46,467 nt of DNA from positions 1-46,467 of the forward strand of contig JAURGZ010000014.1 of assembly GCA_030833525.1 (NCBI GenBank), written 5' to 3'. The notes beneath the pieces were generated by a model. That model worked only from the letters and a program-made list of their open reading frames with translations, was not told where the DNA came from and did not search any database. Every line of letters begins with the position of its first letter. Position 1 is the stretch's first letter. The translations under genes were made by a program, and so were the position numbers. Positions 1 through 9,004 of this stretch are shown one piece after another. The stretch is from Bacteroidota bacterium. GTDB lineage: Bacteria > Bacteroidota > Bacteroidia > NS11-12g > UBA955.

Positions 1-1
1 A

Positions 2-2770
2 GTCCTGACGGTAATTGACGGTTCTGGAAACAGCGACACCGCTCACGCTTATGTGACGGTGAAAGATGTGACCAAGCCCACGGCTATCACTCAAAACATC
101 ACTTTGAGCCTGAACGCGAGCGGCAGCATCAGCTTCACCGCTTCAGACGTAAACAACGGTTCCAATGATAACTGCGGCATCAAGAGCATGAGCGTGAATC
201 CTTCTAGCTTCACTTGCTCCGACACGGGTGTGAACAAGGTGGTCTTGACGGTGGTTGACGGTTCTGGAAACAGCGACACCGCTCACGCTTATGTGACCAT
301 ACAAGACACCACCAAGCCCATTGTATTGACTCAAAACTTGGTATTGGCCTTGAATGCCAGCGGCAGCATCAGCTTCACTGCTTCTGATATCGATAATGGT
401 TCAAGCGACAATTGTGGCATCAAGAGCATGAGCGTGAATCCTTCCAGCTTTAGCTGTGCCGATACGGGCAAATTCAATGCGGTTACATTGACCGTGGTTG
501 ACGGGTCTGGAAATACCCAATCGGGTACGGCTACGGTTCGCGTATTTGATACGAGCGTACCAACGGTTAAAGCCAACGATATCACTGTGTATTTGGATGC
601 AGCTGGTCAAGCCACGACCAACTACACCATGATCAACAACGGTTCGTTCGACAACTGTTCCATCAAATCGTACAACATCATTGATAGTGCATTTGATTGC
701 AGCGATACGGGTGTGCACAACCTCATGTTGATTGCAACCGATTATTCCAACAATTCGGCATTCGTTTCGTACAACGTAACGGTGCGCGACACCATGAAGC
801 CGGTAGTGGTGACTAAGTTCCATACCGTTTGGTTGGATACAGCAGCGAAAGCCAGCATGGTCAATGTCGATGTGATTTCCAGCATCACTGACAATTGCGG
901 TACCATCGATACCCTGTGCAGCCAGTACAACTTCACTTTGAATGATACAGGTTGGGTGAACATCGATGTCTACGTGACCGATAAAAATGGAAACGTGACA
1001 GGTCCCGTTCCCACCAAAGTATTGGTGTTGATTCGCGACTCCGATAACGATTCCATTCCCGATTACATCGAAGGGTCTGATGACAAAGATGGAGATGGAG
1101 TATTCGACTTCATGGATTTGGATTCTGACAACGACGGTATCTTGGATGTGGTCGAGAACGAAGGCAAAGACTATCTCTTAGACTTGGACTTGGATGGTAC
1201 GCCCGATTACAAAGATTTGGATACTGACAACGATGGCATCGACGATGTCATTGAGGTAGATGGAAACGATCCTGATTTTGATGGTGTTGCAGGAAATGGT
1301 CCGGCTGTCGTAGATGCGAATGGTGTTCCAACCACTGCCAACGGCGGATACGCAGAAGTCTTCACCGATGCCGATCCCCAACCTGATTACAAAGATCTCG
1401 ATACCGATGATGATGGAATATTGGATAGCGTTGAGCGCGGCCCAAGCAAAGATCCAGTTGATACCGATAGCGATGGAACTCGTGATTGGCGTGATTTGGA
1501 CTCCGATAACGATGGCATCAGCGATCAGATTGAGACCGACATCGACACCGACGGTGATGGCACCGGTGACTGGCGCGATTTGGATACCGATAACGACGGC
1601 ATCAGCGATCAGATTGAAACTGACGTAGACACCGATGGTGACGGCAAGGGAGACTGGCGCGACCTGGATTCTGACAACGATGGCATCAGCGATCAGATCG
1701 AAACCGACCGCGATACCGACGGTGATGGCACGGGAGACTGGCGCGATCTGGATACCGACAACGACGGCTTGGGTGACGACATCGAGACCGACTTTGACAC
1801 CGACGGTGATGGAGTAGGAGACTGGCGTGACCTGGACGTAGACAACGACGGTATTTTGGATATCATCGAAAACGAAGGTCAAAGCACCGAGCTTGACTTG
1901 GACGGCGATGGTACGCCTAACTACAAAGACTTGGATACTGATGACGATACCATCGATGACATCATAGAGGTAGACGGCTCCGATCCTGATTTGGACGGTG
2001 TTGCCGGTACCGGCGCTCCTGTGGTTGATGCCAATGGTGTTCCCGTGATTGCGGCTGGTGGTTATGCTGAAATCTTTACCGATGCAGATGCCTTGCCTGA
2101 CTTCAAAGACATCGATGCTGACGAAGACGGTATTTTGGATTGGATCGAGCGCGGTCCCACCAAATTCCCCGTTGACACCGACAGCGATGGCAAAGGCGAT
2201 TGGCGCGATTTGGATTCCGATAACGACGGCATCAGCGACGAAATCGAAACTGACATCGATACTGATGGTGATGGAATAGGTGACTGGCGCGATTTGGACT
2301 CTGACGATGACGGCATCAGCGATGCAATCGAAACCGATATCGATACCGATGGAGACGGAATTGGCGATTGGCGCGATTTGGATTCCGATAACGACGAAGT
2401 CGATGACGCCACCGAAGGAACCGGTGATCGCGATAAAAACAACATCCCTGATTGGCGCGATCCTCAGGTATTCATACCCGAAGGATTCTCTCCCAACGGC
2501 GACGGAACCAACGATGTCTTGTACATCAAGGGTCTGAAAAACTACCCACAAGCGAAGTTGACGGTGTTCAACCGCTGGGGTCAAATTGTATACGAATCAC
2601 CCCGCGGCTACCAGAACGATTGGGATGGTGTGTACAACGGCAAAACGTTTAGCATCGGCCAAGGTCCATTGCCTGAAAACGTTTACTTCCTGCTCTTCGA
2701 ATTCAATGGAACCGGTGAACCCCAATTCATCAAGGATCCTATCTCTGGTAACCTTTACATCAAACGCTAA
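2..2770 (+). CDS. Giant repeat surface protein with type B T9SS sorting domain (5' end outside window)
   Basis: The reading frame is already open at base 2, so the listed ORF start at 53 is internal and the gene begins upstream of the window. The visible part starts with about four HYR/Ig-like repeats of roughly 80 residues (240-bp period at DNA level, with motifs such as DNCGIKSM and VDGSGN). A long Asp-rich block of thrombospondin type 3-like calcium-binding repeats follows, including a 28-residue unit (84 bp) containing DTDGDG and [12 protein letters not shown]. The last 85 or so residues ([26 protein letters not shown], ending GNLYIKR) match the gliding motility-associated C-terminal domain, the type B signal for T9SS export. 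Known family role: huge cell-surface adhesins such as SprB. The PorP/SprF-like and OmpA genes directly downstream fit that. The ligand is unknown. Confidence 0.9.
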   Translation, partial: VLTVIDGSGNSDTAHAYVTVKDVTKPTAITQNITLSLNASGSISFTASDVNNGSNDNCGIKSMSVNPSSFTCSDTGVNKVVLTVVDGSGNSDTAHAYVTIQDTTKPIVLTQNLVLALNASGSISFTASDIDNGSSDNCGIKSMSVNPSSFSCADTGKFNAVTLTVVDGSGNTQSGTATVRVFDTSVPTVKANDITVYLDAAGQATTNYTMINNGSFDNCSIKSYNIIDSAFDCSDTGVHNLMLIATDYSNNSAFVSYNVTVRDTMKPVVVTKFHTVWLDTAAKASMVNVDVISSITDNCGTIDTLCSQYNFTLNDTGWVNIDVYVTDKNGNVTGPVPTKVLVLIRDSDNDSIPDYIEGSDDKDGDGVFDFMDLDSDNDGILDVVENEGKDYLLDLDLDGTPDYKDLDTDNDGIDDVIEVDGNDPDFDGVAGNGPAVVDANGVPTTANGGYAEVFTDADPQPDYKDLDTDDDGILDSVERGPSKDPVDTDSDGTRDWRDLDSDNDGISDQIETDIDTDGDGTGDWRDLDTDNDGISDQIETDVDTDGDGKGDWRDLDSDNDGISDQIETDRDTDGDGTGDWRDLDTDNDGLGDDIETDFDTDGDGVGDWRDLDVDNDGILDIIENEGQSTELDLDGDGTPNYKDLDTDDDTIDDIIEVDGSDPDLDGVAGTGAPVVDANGVPVIAAGGYAEIFTDADALPDFKDIDADEDGILDWIERGPTKFPVDTDSDGKGDWRDLDSDNDGISDEIETDIDTDGDGIGDWRDLDSDDDGISDAIETDIDTDGDGIGDWRDLDSDNDEVDDATEGTGDRDKNNIPDWRDPQVFIPEGFSPNGDGTNDVLYIKGLKNYPQAKLTVFNRWGQIVYESPRGYQNDWDGVYNGKTFSIGQGPLPENVYFLLFEFNGTGEPQFIKDPISGNLYIKR
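100..520 (+). repeat. 240-bp tandem repeats encoding HYR/Ig-like domains
   Basis: Near-identical DNA blocks recur 240 bp apart: the segment encoding [13 protein letters not shown] occurs around 17 and 257, and the segment encoding [11 protein letters not shown] around 180 and 420. The in-frame 80-residue period corresponds to one domain. The high nucleotide identity suggests recent duplication or gene conversion within the adhesin. Confidence 0.8.
1461..2400 (+). repeat. 84-bp tandem repeats encoding Ca-binding Asp-rich units
   Basis: The unit encodes 28 residues of the form DTDGDGxGDWRDLDxDNDGISDxIETD. It recurs about four times between 1461 and 1850 and again about three times after 2165, the two arrays being separated by a longer degenerate unit with [10 protein letters not shown] that itself occurs twice (about 1345 and 2060). 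The composition creates a long artefactual antisense ORF. Confidence 0.8.
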
Positions 2771-2778
2771 AACAACCC

Positions 2779-3711
2779 ATGAAGAATATCATATTCACTG
2801 CGGTTTTGGGCTTATCTGCTTCTGTTGCCATGGCGCAACAGGAGCAGATGTACACCCATTACGACCTGAACTCGCTGGCCATGAACCCCGCGTATGCAGG
2901 TACACCTCGTACTTTCACCGCTTTGGCCATGCGCCGCACCCAATGGACCGACTGGCCAGGGGCACCCGTTTACAACAACTTGGCCGTGCACAGCCCTATC
3001 GGGAAAGATGTGGCCTTGGGCTTCAACGTACAGAGCGGTACCATAGGTAAATTCCAGCAGGCCTCGCCATTGGGAGAAACGCACATAGGGCTGAACTTGG
3101 CTTATCACAAGAGCTTGAACGACGATTGGAGAATGGCCGTGGGCTTGAGAACAGGCTTGTTTAACTATCGATTGGAAATGACCAAGTTGGTATTGAACAA
3201 TCCCGGTGATGGTGCTTTTAGCCAAGACTATTCCATTACGGCACCCATGACCGGTTTCGGCATTTACTTATATAGCGAAGATGCCTTCGTGGCATTTAGC
3301 TCTCCTCGAATGGTTTTTGTTAAAGAAGACATTCAAAACCAAGTCGATGTTTCGTATGCTACCCAAATGCATTACTACCTAACGGGTGGTGTCGTTTTGG
3401 ACGCGGGTCCAACGTTGAAAATCAAGCCAACTACCCAAATCAAAATGACCAACGGGGTTCCCACTCAGCTGGATGTTAACGTTCACGCCATTCTCAATGA
3501 GAACTTGAGTTTGGGAACCTTTTATCGCACAGAAGGCGATGTAGGGTTGATGGTGAATGCTTTGCTCGCCGATTATTTTCGGGTTCTGTATTCCTATGAT
3601 TACCGATTGAACCGTTTCAATGGAGCAACGATGGGTTCGCATGAATTCGGAGTCCAATACCAAATTCCTTACAAAACAAGGGGTCGAGTACCCGTTCCTC
3701 GTTTTTTCTAA
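2779..3711 (+). CDS. PorP/SprF family T9SS-associated outer-membrane protein
   Basis: 310 residues with a signal peptide (MKNIIFTAVLGLSASVAMAQ) and the family hallmark directly after it: QEQMYTHYDLNSLAMNPAYAG, then a beta-barrel pattern (GFNVQSGTIG, FRVLYSYDYRL, GSHEFGVQY). PorP/SprF proteins are outer-membrane components that, in the SprF branch, are needed to export or anchor a specific type B sorting-domain partner. The gene begins 8 bases after the stop of such a cargo, so it is very probably the dedicated partner of that adhesin and co-transcribed with it. The core T9SS genes (porK/L/M/N, sov) are not in the window. Start chosen: ATG 2779, right before the signal peptide. Confidence 0.92.
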   Translation: MKNIIFTAVLGLSASVAMAQQEQMYTHYDLNSLAMNPAYAGTPRTFTALAMRRTQWTDWPGAPVYNNLAVHSPIGKDVALGFNVQSGTIGKFQQASPLGETHIGLNLAYHKSLNDDWRMAVGLRTGLFNYRLEMTKLVLNNPGDGAFSQDYSITAPMTGFGIYLYSEDAFVAFSSPRMVFVKEDIQNQVDVSYATQMHYYLTGGVVLDAGPTLKIKPTTQIKMTNGVPTQLDVNVHAILNENLSLGTFYRTEGDVGLMVNALLADYFRVLYSYDYRLNRFNGATMGSHEFGVQYQIPYKTRGRVPVPRFF

Positions 3712-3723
3712 AAATTGTACGGC

Positions 3724-5856
3724 ATGAAAAAAGCAATAATGACAGCGGTGGCCATGGGTGCCGCCTGGGTATCAAATGCCCAAACCTTTTACAATGCAGA
3801 AACGAAGAACTTAGAATTCGCCCGTTTCATTGAACTGAACCATGAGCAAACACAGGCGAGGTCCAATACCTATCAAGCTCAACACGACTTGGCATTGGCA
3901 TATTTGATGGTTCAAGATGCTGAAAAGTCTTTAAAAGCTTTCGAGTTACTTCAAGCCTCGTTCCCTGACCAGTTCAACGATGAAGACCGATTTTATTGTG
4001 CTTTGGCACAATTGAGAAACGGCAATTCAAATGCAGCCGAGCTATTGATTCAAAAAGCGAAATCCAACGGATATAAGCCTGCACAGAATTCCTTTTATTC
4101 CAATGAAATCAAAGAGTCTCATTGGAACATAGAATCTTTCCAGACTTTGTTAGACCCTAAGGCCTATGGCGCATACGGGTTGATATTGGCTCAAGATGAA
4201 GAGCAGGAATTGGTAGCCCTGTACTCGGCCAATGCTGATGTCCTTTTGGATCGCAAAAAGAGTACGGTTTTCGACCGTCCTTATTATGCTTTGTTTGATT
4301 CGAAATTGGGTGTGCTACAATCTGATTATGCTTCAAGCAAACAGCAACTGTATATCCAAGATGCTCATCGATTGAACCCGGAATTAGCCACTTATCTGCA
4401 TCATCAACCCTCGCAGTATTGGCCCGGTCAAGATGCTCTGCTGTTTACTCAGAACGCAGAAAAGTTCAATCAAAACAATGAGCGTTTATTTGAAGTGTAC
4501 CGATCAGATTGGGACGGTTCTAAATGGGTGGCTACCCCTTTGAATATCAACGATCCTAGCATTTCAGTGTCCAGTATGGTGATATCACCCAATGGAAAGT
4601 TAGCGGCCTTTGCCAGTAATGGCTTTGGTTCAGTTGGTCAATCTGATGTCTTCTTGGCTGATGTTATAAGCTGTGAAAAAGGCAAGTTCGAAGTAACCAA
4701 TGTCCGTTCTTTGGGTGCGCAAATCAATACCTCGTTAAGGGAGAATTTCCCCTTTTTCTTGAGCGACGATGTCCTGGTATTTTCCTCTGAAGGGCATTAT
4801 GGAAAGGGAGGGTTGGACCTGTTTCAATACCATTTGCAAACGGGTGAATTCATGCGTTTGCCTGGGCGATTCAATTCGGCATATGACGATTTTGGATTTT
4901 CCCGAGCGGCTGGTTGGATTAGTGTAAGCAGCAACCGATTGGCAGGTACGTACATGGATGATATCTATGCCATCCAAGCCACCAGCGGCCCCCGCAGTGG
5001 TTTCGATGATTTTGCAGAATTGCCGCCTGTAAAGCAGGATTTTGCACTAGAAGAGCCTGTTGTTCAGCAGCCTGTTGAAGTTCCAGCAAAACAGGAGCCA
5101 GCTACTCCTCAAGTGCGGGTCACCAGTGAACTAGATGGCCAAAAAATTTCGGCTTTCAAGGCAACCTTCATCGATGAAGAGGAAACAGCAACTTCTCCCG
5201 CAAATGGGCAAGTTGCTGTGGGTTCTGCATCGACGGGTTCGTCCCCAACATCTGCTCAAACCAGCGAGACACAAGCAACGGGGTCTCAGGCAATGGATGC
5301 ATCGACGGTTCAGCCTGATCGATTGGGCTCAAGCTCAGGCCTTGTAGAGGCGGCTGCCGTTGCCGATCCCTTGCGCAAAATCAAAATGGAGCGCCGCGGT
5401 TATTATTCCAAGGTGATTCAAGTGCGTCAATCTGTGCTCGATACGGGAATTGTAGAAGCTCAATTGCGCCCTATGGCCAAAGGTGATTTGCTCGGTGAAG
5501 ACATGGGGATAGGTCCCGTTTATTACGAATTAGACCGCACCGAATTGGATGCGAACGATAAATCGTCTTTGGATCAATTGGCCGCTTGGATGAAGCAATA
5601 TCCTTATGTGATTGTAGAGCTGCGCTCCCATACCGATGCACGGGCCAGCGATGCCTACAACCAAAATCTATCCATGCGTCGAACCCGTTCAGCCTTGAAC
5701 TATATGTTGAGTGCTCACAACTTGACGTCTGCTCGTTTCAAGAGCACTTGGGTCGGCGAATCTCAATTGGCCGTTCCTTGTCCTGACGGAGTGCCCTGTT
5801 CTGAAGTTCAGCATGCTCTGAATCGACGAACGACATTCCACATCGATCGTTATTGA
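3724..5856 (+). CDS. OmpA-family protein with TPR-like and PD40 regions (T9SS/adhesin module)
   Basis: 710 residues from ATG 3724 (the tracked TTG start at 3715 only adds MYG before MKKAIM and is unlikely). Order of parts: signal peptide ending VSNAQ; helical TPR-like region to about residue 120; WD40/PD40-type beta-propeller blades (SPNGKLAAFASNGFG, FSRAAGWISVSSNRLAG); a low-complexity Pro/Gln/Ser/Thr linker of about 100 residues; and a C-terminal OmpA domain with YYELDRTELD, HTDARAS and LSMRRTRSALNYML, carrying the Asp and Arg expected for peptidoglycan binding. It follows the PorP/SprF gene by 12 bases. Proteins of this architecture commonly accompany PorP/SprF genes in Bacteroidota, and the likely role is tethering the complex to peptidoglycan (inference). 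Confidence 0.88.
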   Translation: MKKAIMTAVAMGAAWVSNAQTFYNAETKNLEFARFIELNHEQTQARSNTYQAQHDLALAYLMVQDAEKSLKAFELLQASFPDQFNDEDRFYCALAQLRNGNSNAAELLIQKAKSNGYKPAQNSFYSNEIKESHWNIESFQTLLDPKAYGAYGLILAQDEEQELVALYSANADVLLDRKKSTVFDRPYYALFDSKLGVLQSDYASSKQQLYIQDAHRLNPELATYLHHQPSQYWPGQDALLFTQNAEKFNQNNERLFEVYRSDWDGSKWVATPLNINDPSISVSSMVISPNGKLAAFASNGFGSVGQSDVFLADVISCEKGKFEVTNVRSLGAQINTSLRENFPFFLSDDVLVFSSEGHYGKGGLDLFQYHLQTGEFMRLPGRFNSAYDDFGFSRAAGWISVSSNRLAGTYMDDIYAIQATSGPRSGFDDFAELPPVKQDFALEEPVVQQPVEVPAKQEPATPQVRVTSELDGQKISAFKATFIDEEETATSPANGQVAVGSASTGSSPTSAQTSETQATGSQAMDASTVQPDRLGSSSGLVEAAAVADPLRKIKMERRGYYSKVIQVRQSVLDTGIVEAQLRPMAKGDLLGEDMGIGPVYYELDRTELDANDKSSLDQLAAWMKQYPYVIVELRSHTDARASDAYNQNLSMRRTRSALNYMLSAHNLTSARFKSTWVGESQLAVPCPDGVPCSEVQHALNRRTTFHIDRY

Positions 5857-5857
5857 T

Positions 5858-5888
5858 AAAAAAGGGTCTCTCGCGAGACCCTTTTTTT
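5858..5888. terminator. Bidirectional intrinsic terminator
   Basis: GGGTCTC-TCGC-GAGACCC forms a 7-bp GC-rich stem with a run of A on the left and a run of T on the right, so it can end transcripts from both the OmpA gene (plus) and the efflux adaptor (minus). The adaptor stop codon lies inside the T run. Confidence 0.92.
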
Positions 5889-7131
5889 ATGGATTGACTT
5901 TGACTTTGTCTCCCGGTTGTAGTGTTTTGGCCACCGCCATGGTAGGCCCAGATACTATGGTTTCTCCCACCTTCAAGCCCGATAAAACCTCGTAGTGATC
6001 CAAGTCTTGAATGCCCACTTGGACCATTTTGCGTTCTACTTTTCCGTCTTTGATGACAAATACCGACTGCCGGCTTTCACTGCTATCCCCTTCGAAGCTG
6101 CGCGTGCACAAGGCGCCAATGGGAATGGAAATGGCTTGTTTAGCTGTACGAGTGTGAATGTCAACCGTAGCGGTCATTCCCGGGAAAACGACGGTTTTTC
6201 CTCCTTGTTCCAGGTCAGAATAGGAGCTAGGGTCCAATCGTACCTTCACGACAAAATTGCTGCTTTGGTCATTGATGGGTGTCGCATTGTTGAAACGAGC
6301 TGAATTGGCCACTTCGACTACTTCTCCTTTGAATGTTTTACCGGGATAGGCATCGATTCGAATATCGGCGCTGTTGCCTACTTGCAGGCGAACAATGTCA
6401 TTTTCGTTGATGTTTACCTGAACTTCCATGCGCGCTAGGTTGCTGATTCGCATGATTTCGGTTCCCGTCATCTGTTGCGTTCCAACTACACGTTCTCCCT
6501 TTTCGGCACTCAATTGAGTGACGACTCCGGCGGTTGGAGCGTAAATGGAGGTGCGTCCCAAATTGCGACGGCCTTCTTCCAGTCTGGCTTGTAAGCTCTT
6601 TACGTTGTACTGCGCGCCCAGTGCGTTTTTCTCAGCGGCCAGCGCATCGCTCTTGGCCAAGGTTAGTTGCAACTGCGCATTTTCCCACTCTTGCAGGCTA
6701 AGCGCTCCATTGTCATGCAGCGACTTCAGACGCTGGGTTGCGGCGGTTTGCTGCATCATGTTGGCTTTGGCTTTCTCCAGTTGTGCTTCAGCTGAGGCCA
6801 AGCCTGCGAGTGCATTGTCCAAATTGGCTCGCAATTGGCTCAAAGTGGTTTCGTACAATTCGGGGTTGATGCGCAACAGCAATTGGCCCAGTTGAACGGT
6901 GTCTCCTTCTTGCACGGCCAACTCAATGATTTCGCCGCTGACATCGGCGCTGATCTTGACTTCAAATTCGGGCTGAATTTTACCAGAAACACTCACCAGT
7001 TCTGTGATGTCACGTTCGCTAACCTGAGTTGTATCTACACTTGCCGTTTGTTTGCCACCTTTGGTGATGCTAGCGACAACGATAATTGTAACCAAGCCTA
7101 AACCGGCTATCCAGATCCATTTTTTATTCAT
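5887..7131 (-). CDS. RND/MacA-type efflux periplasmic adaptor subunit
   Basis: 414 residues. An N-terminal membrane anchor (WIWIAGLGLVTIIVVASI) is followed by a first half-lipoyl segment (GKIQPEFEVKISADVSGEI), a long coiled-coil hairpin (SQLRANLDNALAGLASAEAQLEKAK and on to about residue 185), the second half-lipoyl (IYAPTAGVVTQL), a beta-barrel domain and a membrane-proximal domain ending GPTMAVAKTLQPGDKVKV. This is the membrane fusion protein fold that bridges an inner-membrane pump to a TolC channel. It is translated from a start inside the 3' end of the TolC-family gene (8-base overlap), so the two are coupled. No permease follows: a terminator sits at the stop codon. The partner pump must be elsewhere. 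Substrate unknown. Confidence 0.9.
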   Translation of the reverse strand: MNKKWIWIAGLGLVTIIVVASITKGGKQTASVDTTQVSERDITELVSVSGKIQPEFEVKISADVSGEIIELAVQEGDTVQLGQLLLRINPELYETTLSQLRANLDNALAGLASAEAQLEKAKANMMQQTAATQRLKSLHDNGALSLQEWENAQLQLTLAKSDALAAEKNALGAQYNVKSLQARLEEGRRNLGRTSIYAPTAGVVTQLSAEKGERVVGTQQMTGTEIMRISNLARMEVQVNINENDIVRLQVGNSADIRIDAYPGKTFKGEVVEVANSARFNNATPINDQSSNFVVKVRLDPSSYSDLEQGGKTVVFPGMTATVDIHTRTAKQAISIPIGALCTRSFEGDSSESRQSVFVIKDGKVERKMVQVGIQDLDHYEVLSGLKVGETIVSGPTMAVAKTLQPGDKVKVNP

Positions 7132-8566
7132 TTGTTAGGGTTATCAAAGTATTCGGGTTGGCGTAAAAGTCCAAAATGAGTCTCCTGAATTGAAACTCAA
7201 ATTGAGCTTCTATTTTGGCCTGAACGGCGTTGTTGTAATTGGATTCATTGACCCACATATCGATTTGGGAAATCAAACCTTGTTCAAAGCGCATGCGCTG
7301 CAAGCGAATGCTTTGCAGCTGAGCGTTTTCACTTAGTGCGGCGGCTTGAAACTGGGAAGCGGCATTGTTGTATTGAAGCCAGGCCGTTTGCAATTCATTT
7401 TCAATCGATTGTTGGGTCTTTTCCAGGTTCAATTGTGCTCGAGTTACATCGAGTTCAGCCTGTTGAATGCGCACGTAATTCTGGCGGTTATTATAAAGCG
7501 GTATAGAAAGATTGACCCCCACTGTATTGCCCAAATTGTTGCTCAATTGATCGCCAAATGCAATGGTTTGGGTGCTGTAAAGCAGTTCGGGTGCCTCTAC
7601 GATTTCACCCGATCCTTGGACGCGCCCAATGGGTTGAAAATCACCGAAATTAATGCCAGTAATTTCTTTCGCATTGTCAGAATATACCGTTCCCGTGCTA
7701 GCGCCCATCGAAAGGGTCGGTAGTGTAGCCCCTTTGGCCGCTCGAAGCGCCTGTTCGGCCGCGAATACATTGTATTGAGCGGCTTTCCAATCGGGCCTTT
7801 CTTGAGCATTGTTCAACAAGTCCTGCAAGGAGTAGGGTAGAATGGGTTGAGTATTTCCCTGTTGCTCCGAGGGGAGGCCTAAACCGCCTTCGTCAATTCT
7901 AAAATCGGGATCATAGGGCTTGCGAATGAATTGCTGCAAGGCTTGCAAGGCTGACAAATATGAATTCCATGCACCGGTCTGTCGGGCCACATTGGATTGA
8001 TGCTGGGCCTTGGCGTTGCTCAGTTCTGATTCGTTGATCAATTGAGCATCGAATTGCAGTTGAGCGCGGTTCAAGGTAGCCTGGCTATTGGCTGTTTGGC
8101 TTTCGGATGCTTTGAATCGAGCCAGAGCCTGAAGGCATTGCAAATAGGAGGTGGCTACGTTCAAGGCCAAGGCTTGCTCGGCTGATTTCTGATTTTCTCC
8201 TGCCGCTTGGTAGCGCAATTCGGCACCGGCCTTTTGCGCTTGAATTTGCTGGCCGGCAAATAGGGTCCAAGAACCTTGGGCTTGAAAGTTGTTGCTGGAA
8301 ATGCTGCTTTGAACAAATTGATTCGTGAATCGGTCAATGCTGCGACCTGACTGCAAAAACTGACCAGCAGAGAGTGAGAAACTGGGCAGTTGCGCATGCC
8401 GCGCTTGTTCCCATTGCCACTTAGCACTGGTTACGTTCAACGCAGTGGTTTGCAAATCAATGTTCTGCTCCAATGCTTGCTGCAGGCAACGCTCCAAGGT
8501 CCAAACGGTTTGAGCCTGTCCTTGAGCGGCCAAAGTTCCAAGTAAAATCAACAGGATAGAGCGCAT
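7124..8566 (-). CDS. TolC family outer-membrane efflux channel
   Basis: 480 residues from ATG 8566. The track start at 8692 would add 42 charged residues before a clean signal peptide (MRSILLILLGTLAAQGQAQ), and a TACCTTTG promoter element lies at 8573-8580, so the upstream part cannot be in the mRNA. The mature protein shows two TolC-type helical repeats: WTLERCLQQALEQNIDLQ at the start of the first, and NNLGNTVGVNLSIPLYNNRQN before the second, with Gln/Ala/Asn-rich coiled coils. It forms the trimeric outer-membrane exit duct for a tripartite exporter; the adaptor gene overlaps its 3' end by 8 bases. Confidence 0.92.
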   Translation of the reverse strand: MRSILLILLGTLAAQGQAQTVWTLERCLQQALEQNIDLQTTALNVTSAKWQWEQARHAQLPSFSLSAGQFLQSGRSIDRFTNQFVQSSISSNNFQAQGSWTLFAGQQIQAQKAGAELRYQAAGENQKSAEQALALNVATSYLQCLQALARFKASESQTANSQATLNRAQLQFDAQLINESELSNAKAQHQSNVARQTGAWNSYLSALQALQQFIRKPYDPDFRIDEGGLGLPSEQQGNTQPILPYSLQDLLNNAQERPDWKAAQYNVFAAEQALRAAKGATLPTLSMGASTGTVYSDNAKEITGINFGDFQPIGRVQGSGEIVEAPELLYSTQTIAFGDQLSNNLGNTVGVNLSIPLYNNRQNYVRIQQAELDVTRAQLNLEKTQQSIENELQTAWLQYNNAASQFQAAALSENAQLQSIRLQRMRFEQGLISQIDMWVNESNYNNAVQAKIEAQFEFQFRRLILDFYANPNTLITLTNE

Positions 8567-8572
8567 AACATT

Positions 8573-8580
8573 CAAAGGTA
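8573..8580 (-). promoter_or_regulatory. Bacteroidota -7 element (TACCTTTG) for tolC-adaptor operon
   Basis: On the minus strand TACCTTTG is followed by six bases and the ATG of the TolC-family gene. It matches TAnnTTTG, and would place the transcript start within a base or two of the start codon. This decides the start codon of that gene. Confidence 0.6.
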
Positions 8581-8668
8581 GGGGGGATTCTTGAGCCTGC
8601 CTTGCTTCTTCGGCAAAGCGCTCTGGGAAGCCGACCAGTGATTTCTTCACAAATTTCAAACAAAACGA

Positions 8669-8697
8669 TTTGTTTAATAAAAAGTTCAACATCTTTG
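8669..8697 (+). promoter_or_regulatory. Putative promoter of the B12 operon (TTTG-N17-CATCTTTG)
   Basis: TTTG at 8669 and CATCTTTG at 8690-8697 are spaced by 17 bases and fit the Bacteroidota -33/-7 pattern (TTTG ... TAnnTTTG) with one mismatch. It lies just upstream of the cobalamin aptamer, so the transcript would begin near 8702 and include the whole riboswitch. Confidence 0.55.
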
Positions 8698-8707
8698 CAT
8701 CGGATCT

Positions 8708-8891
8708 TACGGTTTTTTCGGGTGTAGGTCAAACACTTGAAGAATGAAAAGGGAATGCCGTGCAAATCGGCGACTGTACCCGCAGCTGTAACCCCAGCGG
8801 CCTTGCCGCACATGACCGAAGCCTTTTTGCCACTGCCCTATGGGTGGGAAGGCGCTTCGGTTGGGGGAGTCAGAAGACCTGCCATAAGCCC
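8708..8891 (+). ncRNA. Cobalamin (B12) riboswitch
   Basis: The leader carries the conserved landmarks of the cobalamin aptamer in order: GGTGTAGGTC near 8721, AAAAGGGAA near 8748, GTGCAAATC near 8769, GACTGTACCCGCAGCTGTAA near 8781, the B12-box segment GCCACTG near 8829, GGGAAGGCGC near 8847, and AGTCAGAAGACCTGCC near 8869. It is placed directly upstream of a BtuB-like receptor, the classic regulated target. Family knowledge: adenosylcobalamin binding represses the downstream genes. I see no strong terminator hairpin before the start codon, so control may be at translation initiation (inference). Boundaries are approximate. Confidence 0.96.
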
Positions 8892-8950
8892 AACTAGGAC
8901 TCGCTTTCGGGAATAAAGGCGAACTGGATCAGAGGGGTACCCTTTTTTCT

Positions 8951-9004
8951 ATGCGCATGCCCGAAGCTCAGTTTTTGAATTGTGCTGAATGTGTATTTGC
9001 ATAG
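8951..9004 (+). CDS. Possible 17-codon upstream ORF overlapping btuB start
   Basis: ATG at 8951 opens a 17-codon frame (MRMPEAQFLNCAECVFA) that ends in TAG at 9002-9004, past the GTG start of the receptor gene at 8982 and in another frame. It lies between the riboswitch and the receptor. It may be chance, or it may modulate receptor translation. No homology is recognised. Confidence 0.2.
   Translation: MRMPEAQFLNCAECVFA

Noticed and set aside
1461-2400. Regular repeats as a CRISPR array
   Set aside because: Repeats are in-frame coding units with similar 'spacers', of 84-bp period and without cas genes.
1178-2584. 468-residue antisense ORF
   Set aside because: It is the reverse complement of the Asp-rich GAY-codon repeats, which rarely give stops; the product is repetitive Ile/Val-rich nonsense and the sense frame clearly encodes a known domain order.
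8567-8692. Upstream start of the TolC-family ORF
   Set aside because: It precedes the -7 promoter element and puts 42 charged residues before the signal peptide.
8930-8950. Possible intrinsic terminator GGGGTACCC plus T run after the riboswitch
   Set aside because: GGGTACCC is a palindrome with no room for a loop; no stable stem with a proper loop precedes the T run, so I do not call it a terminator.
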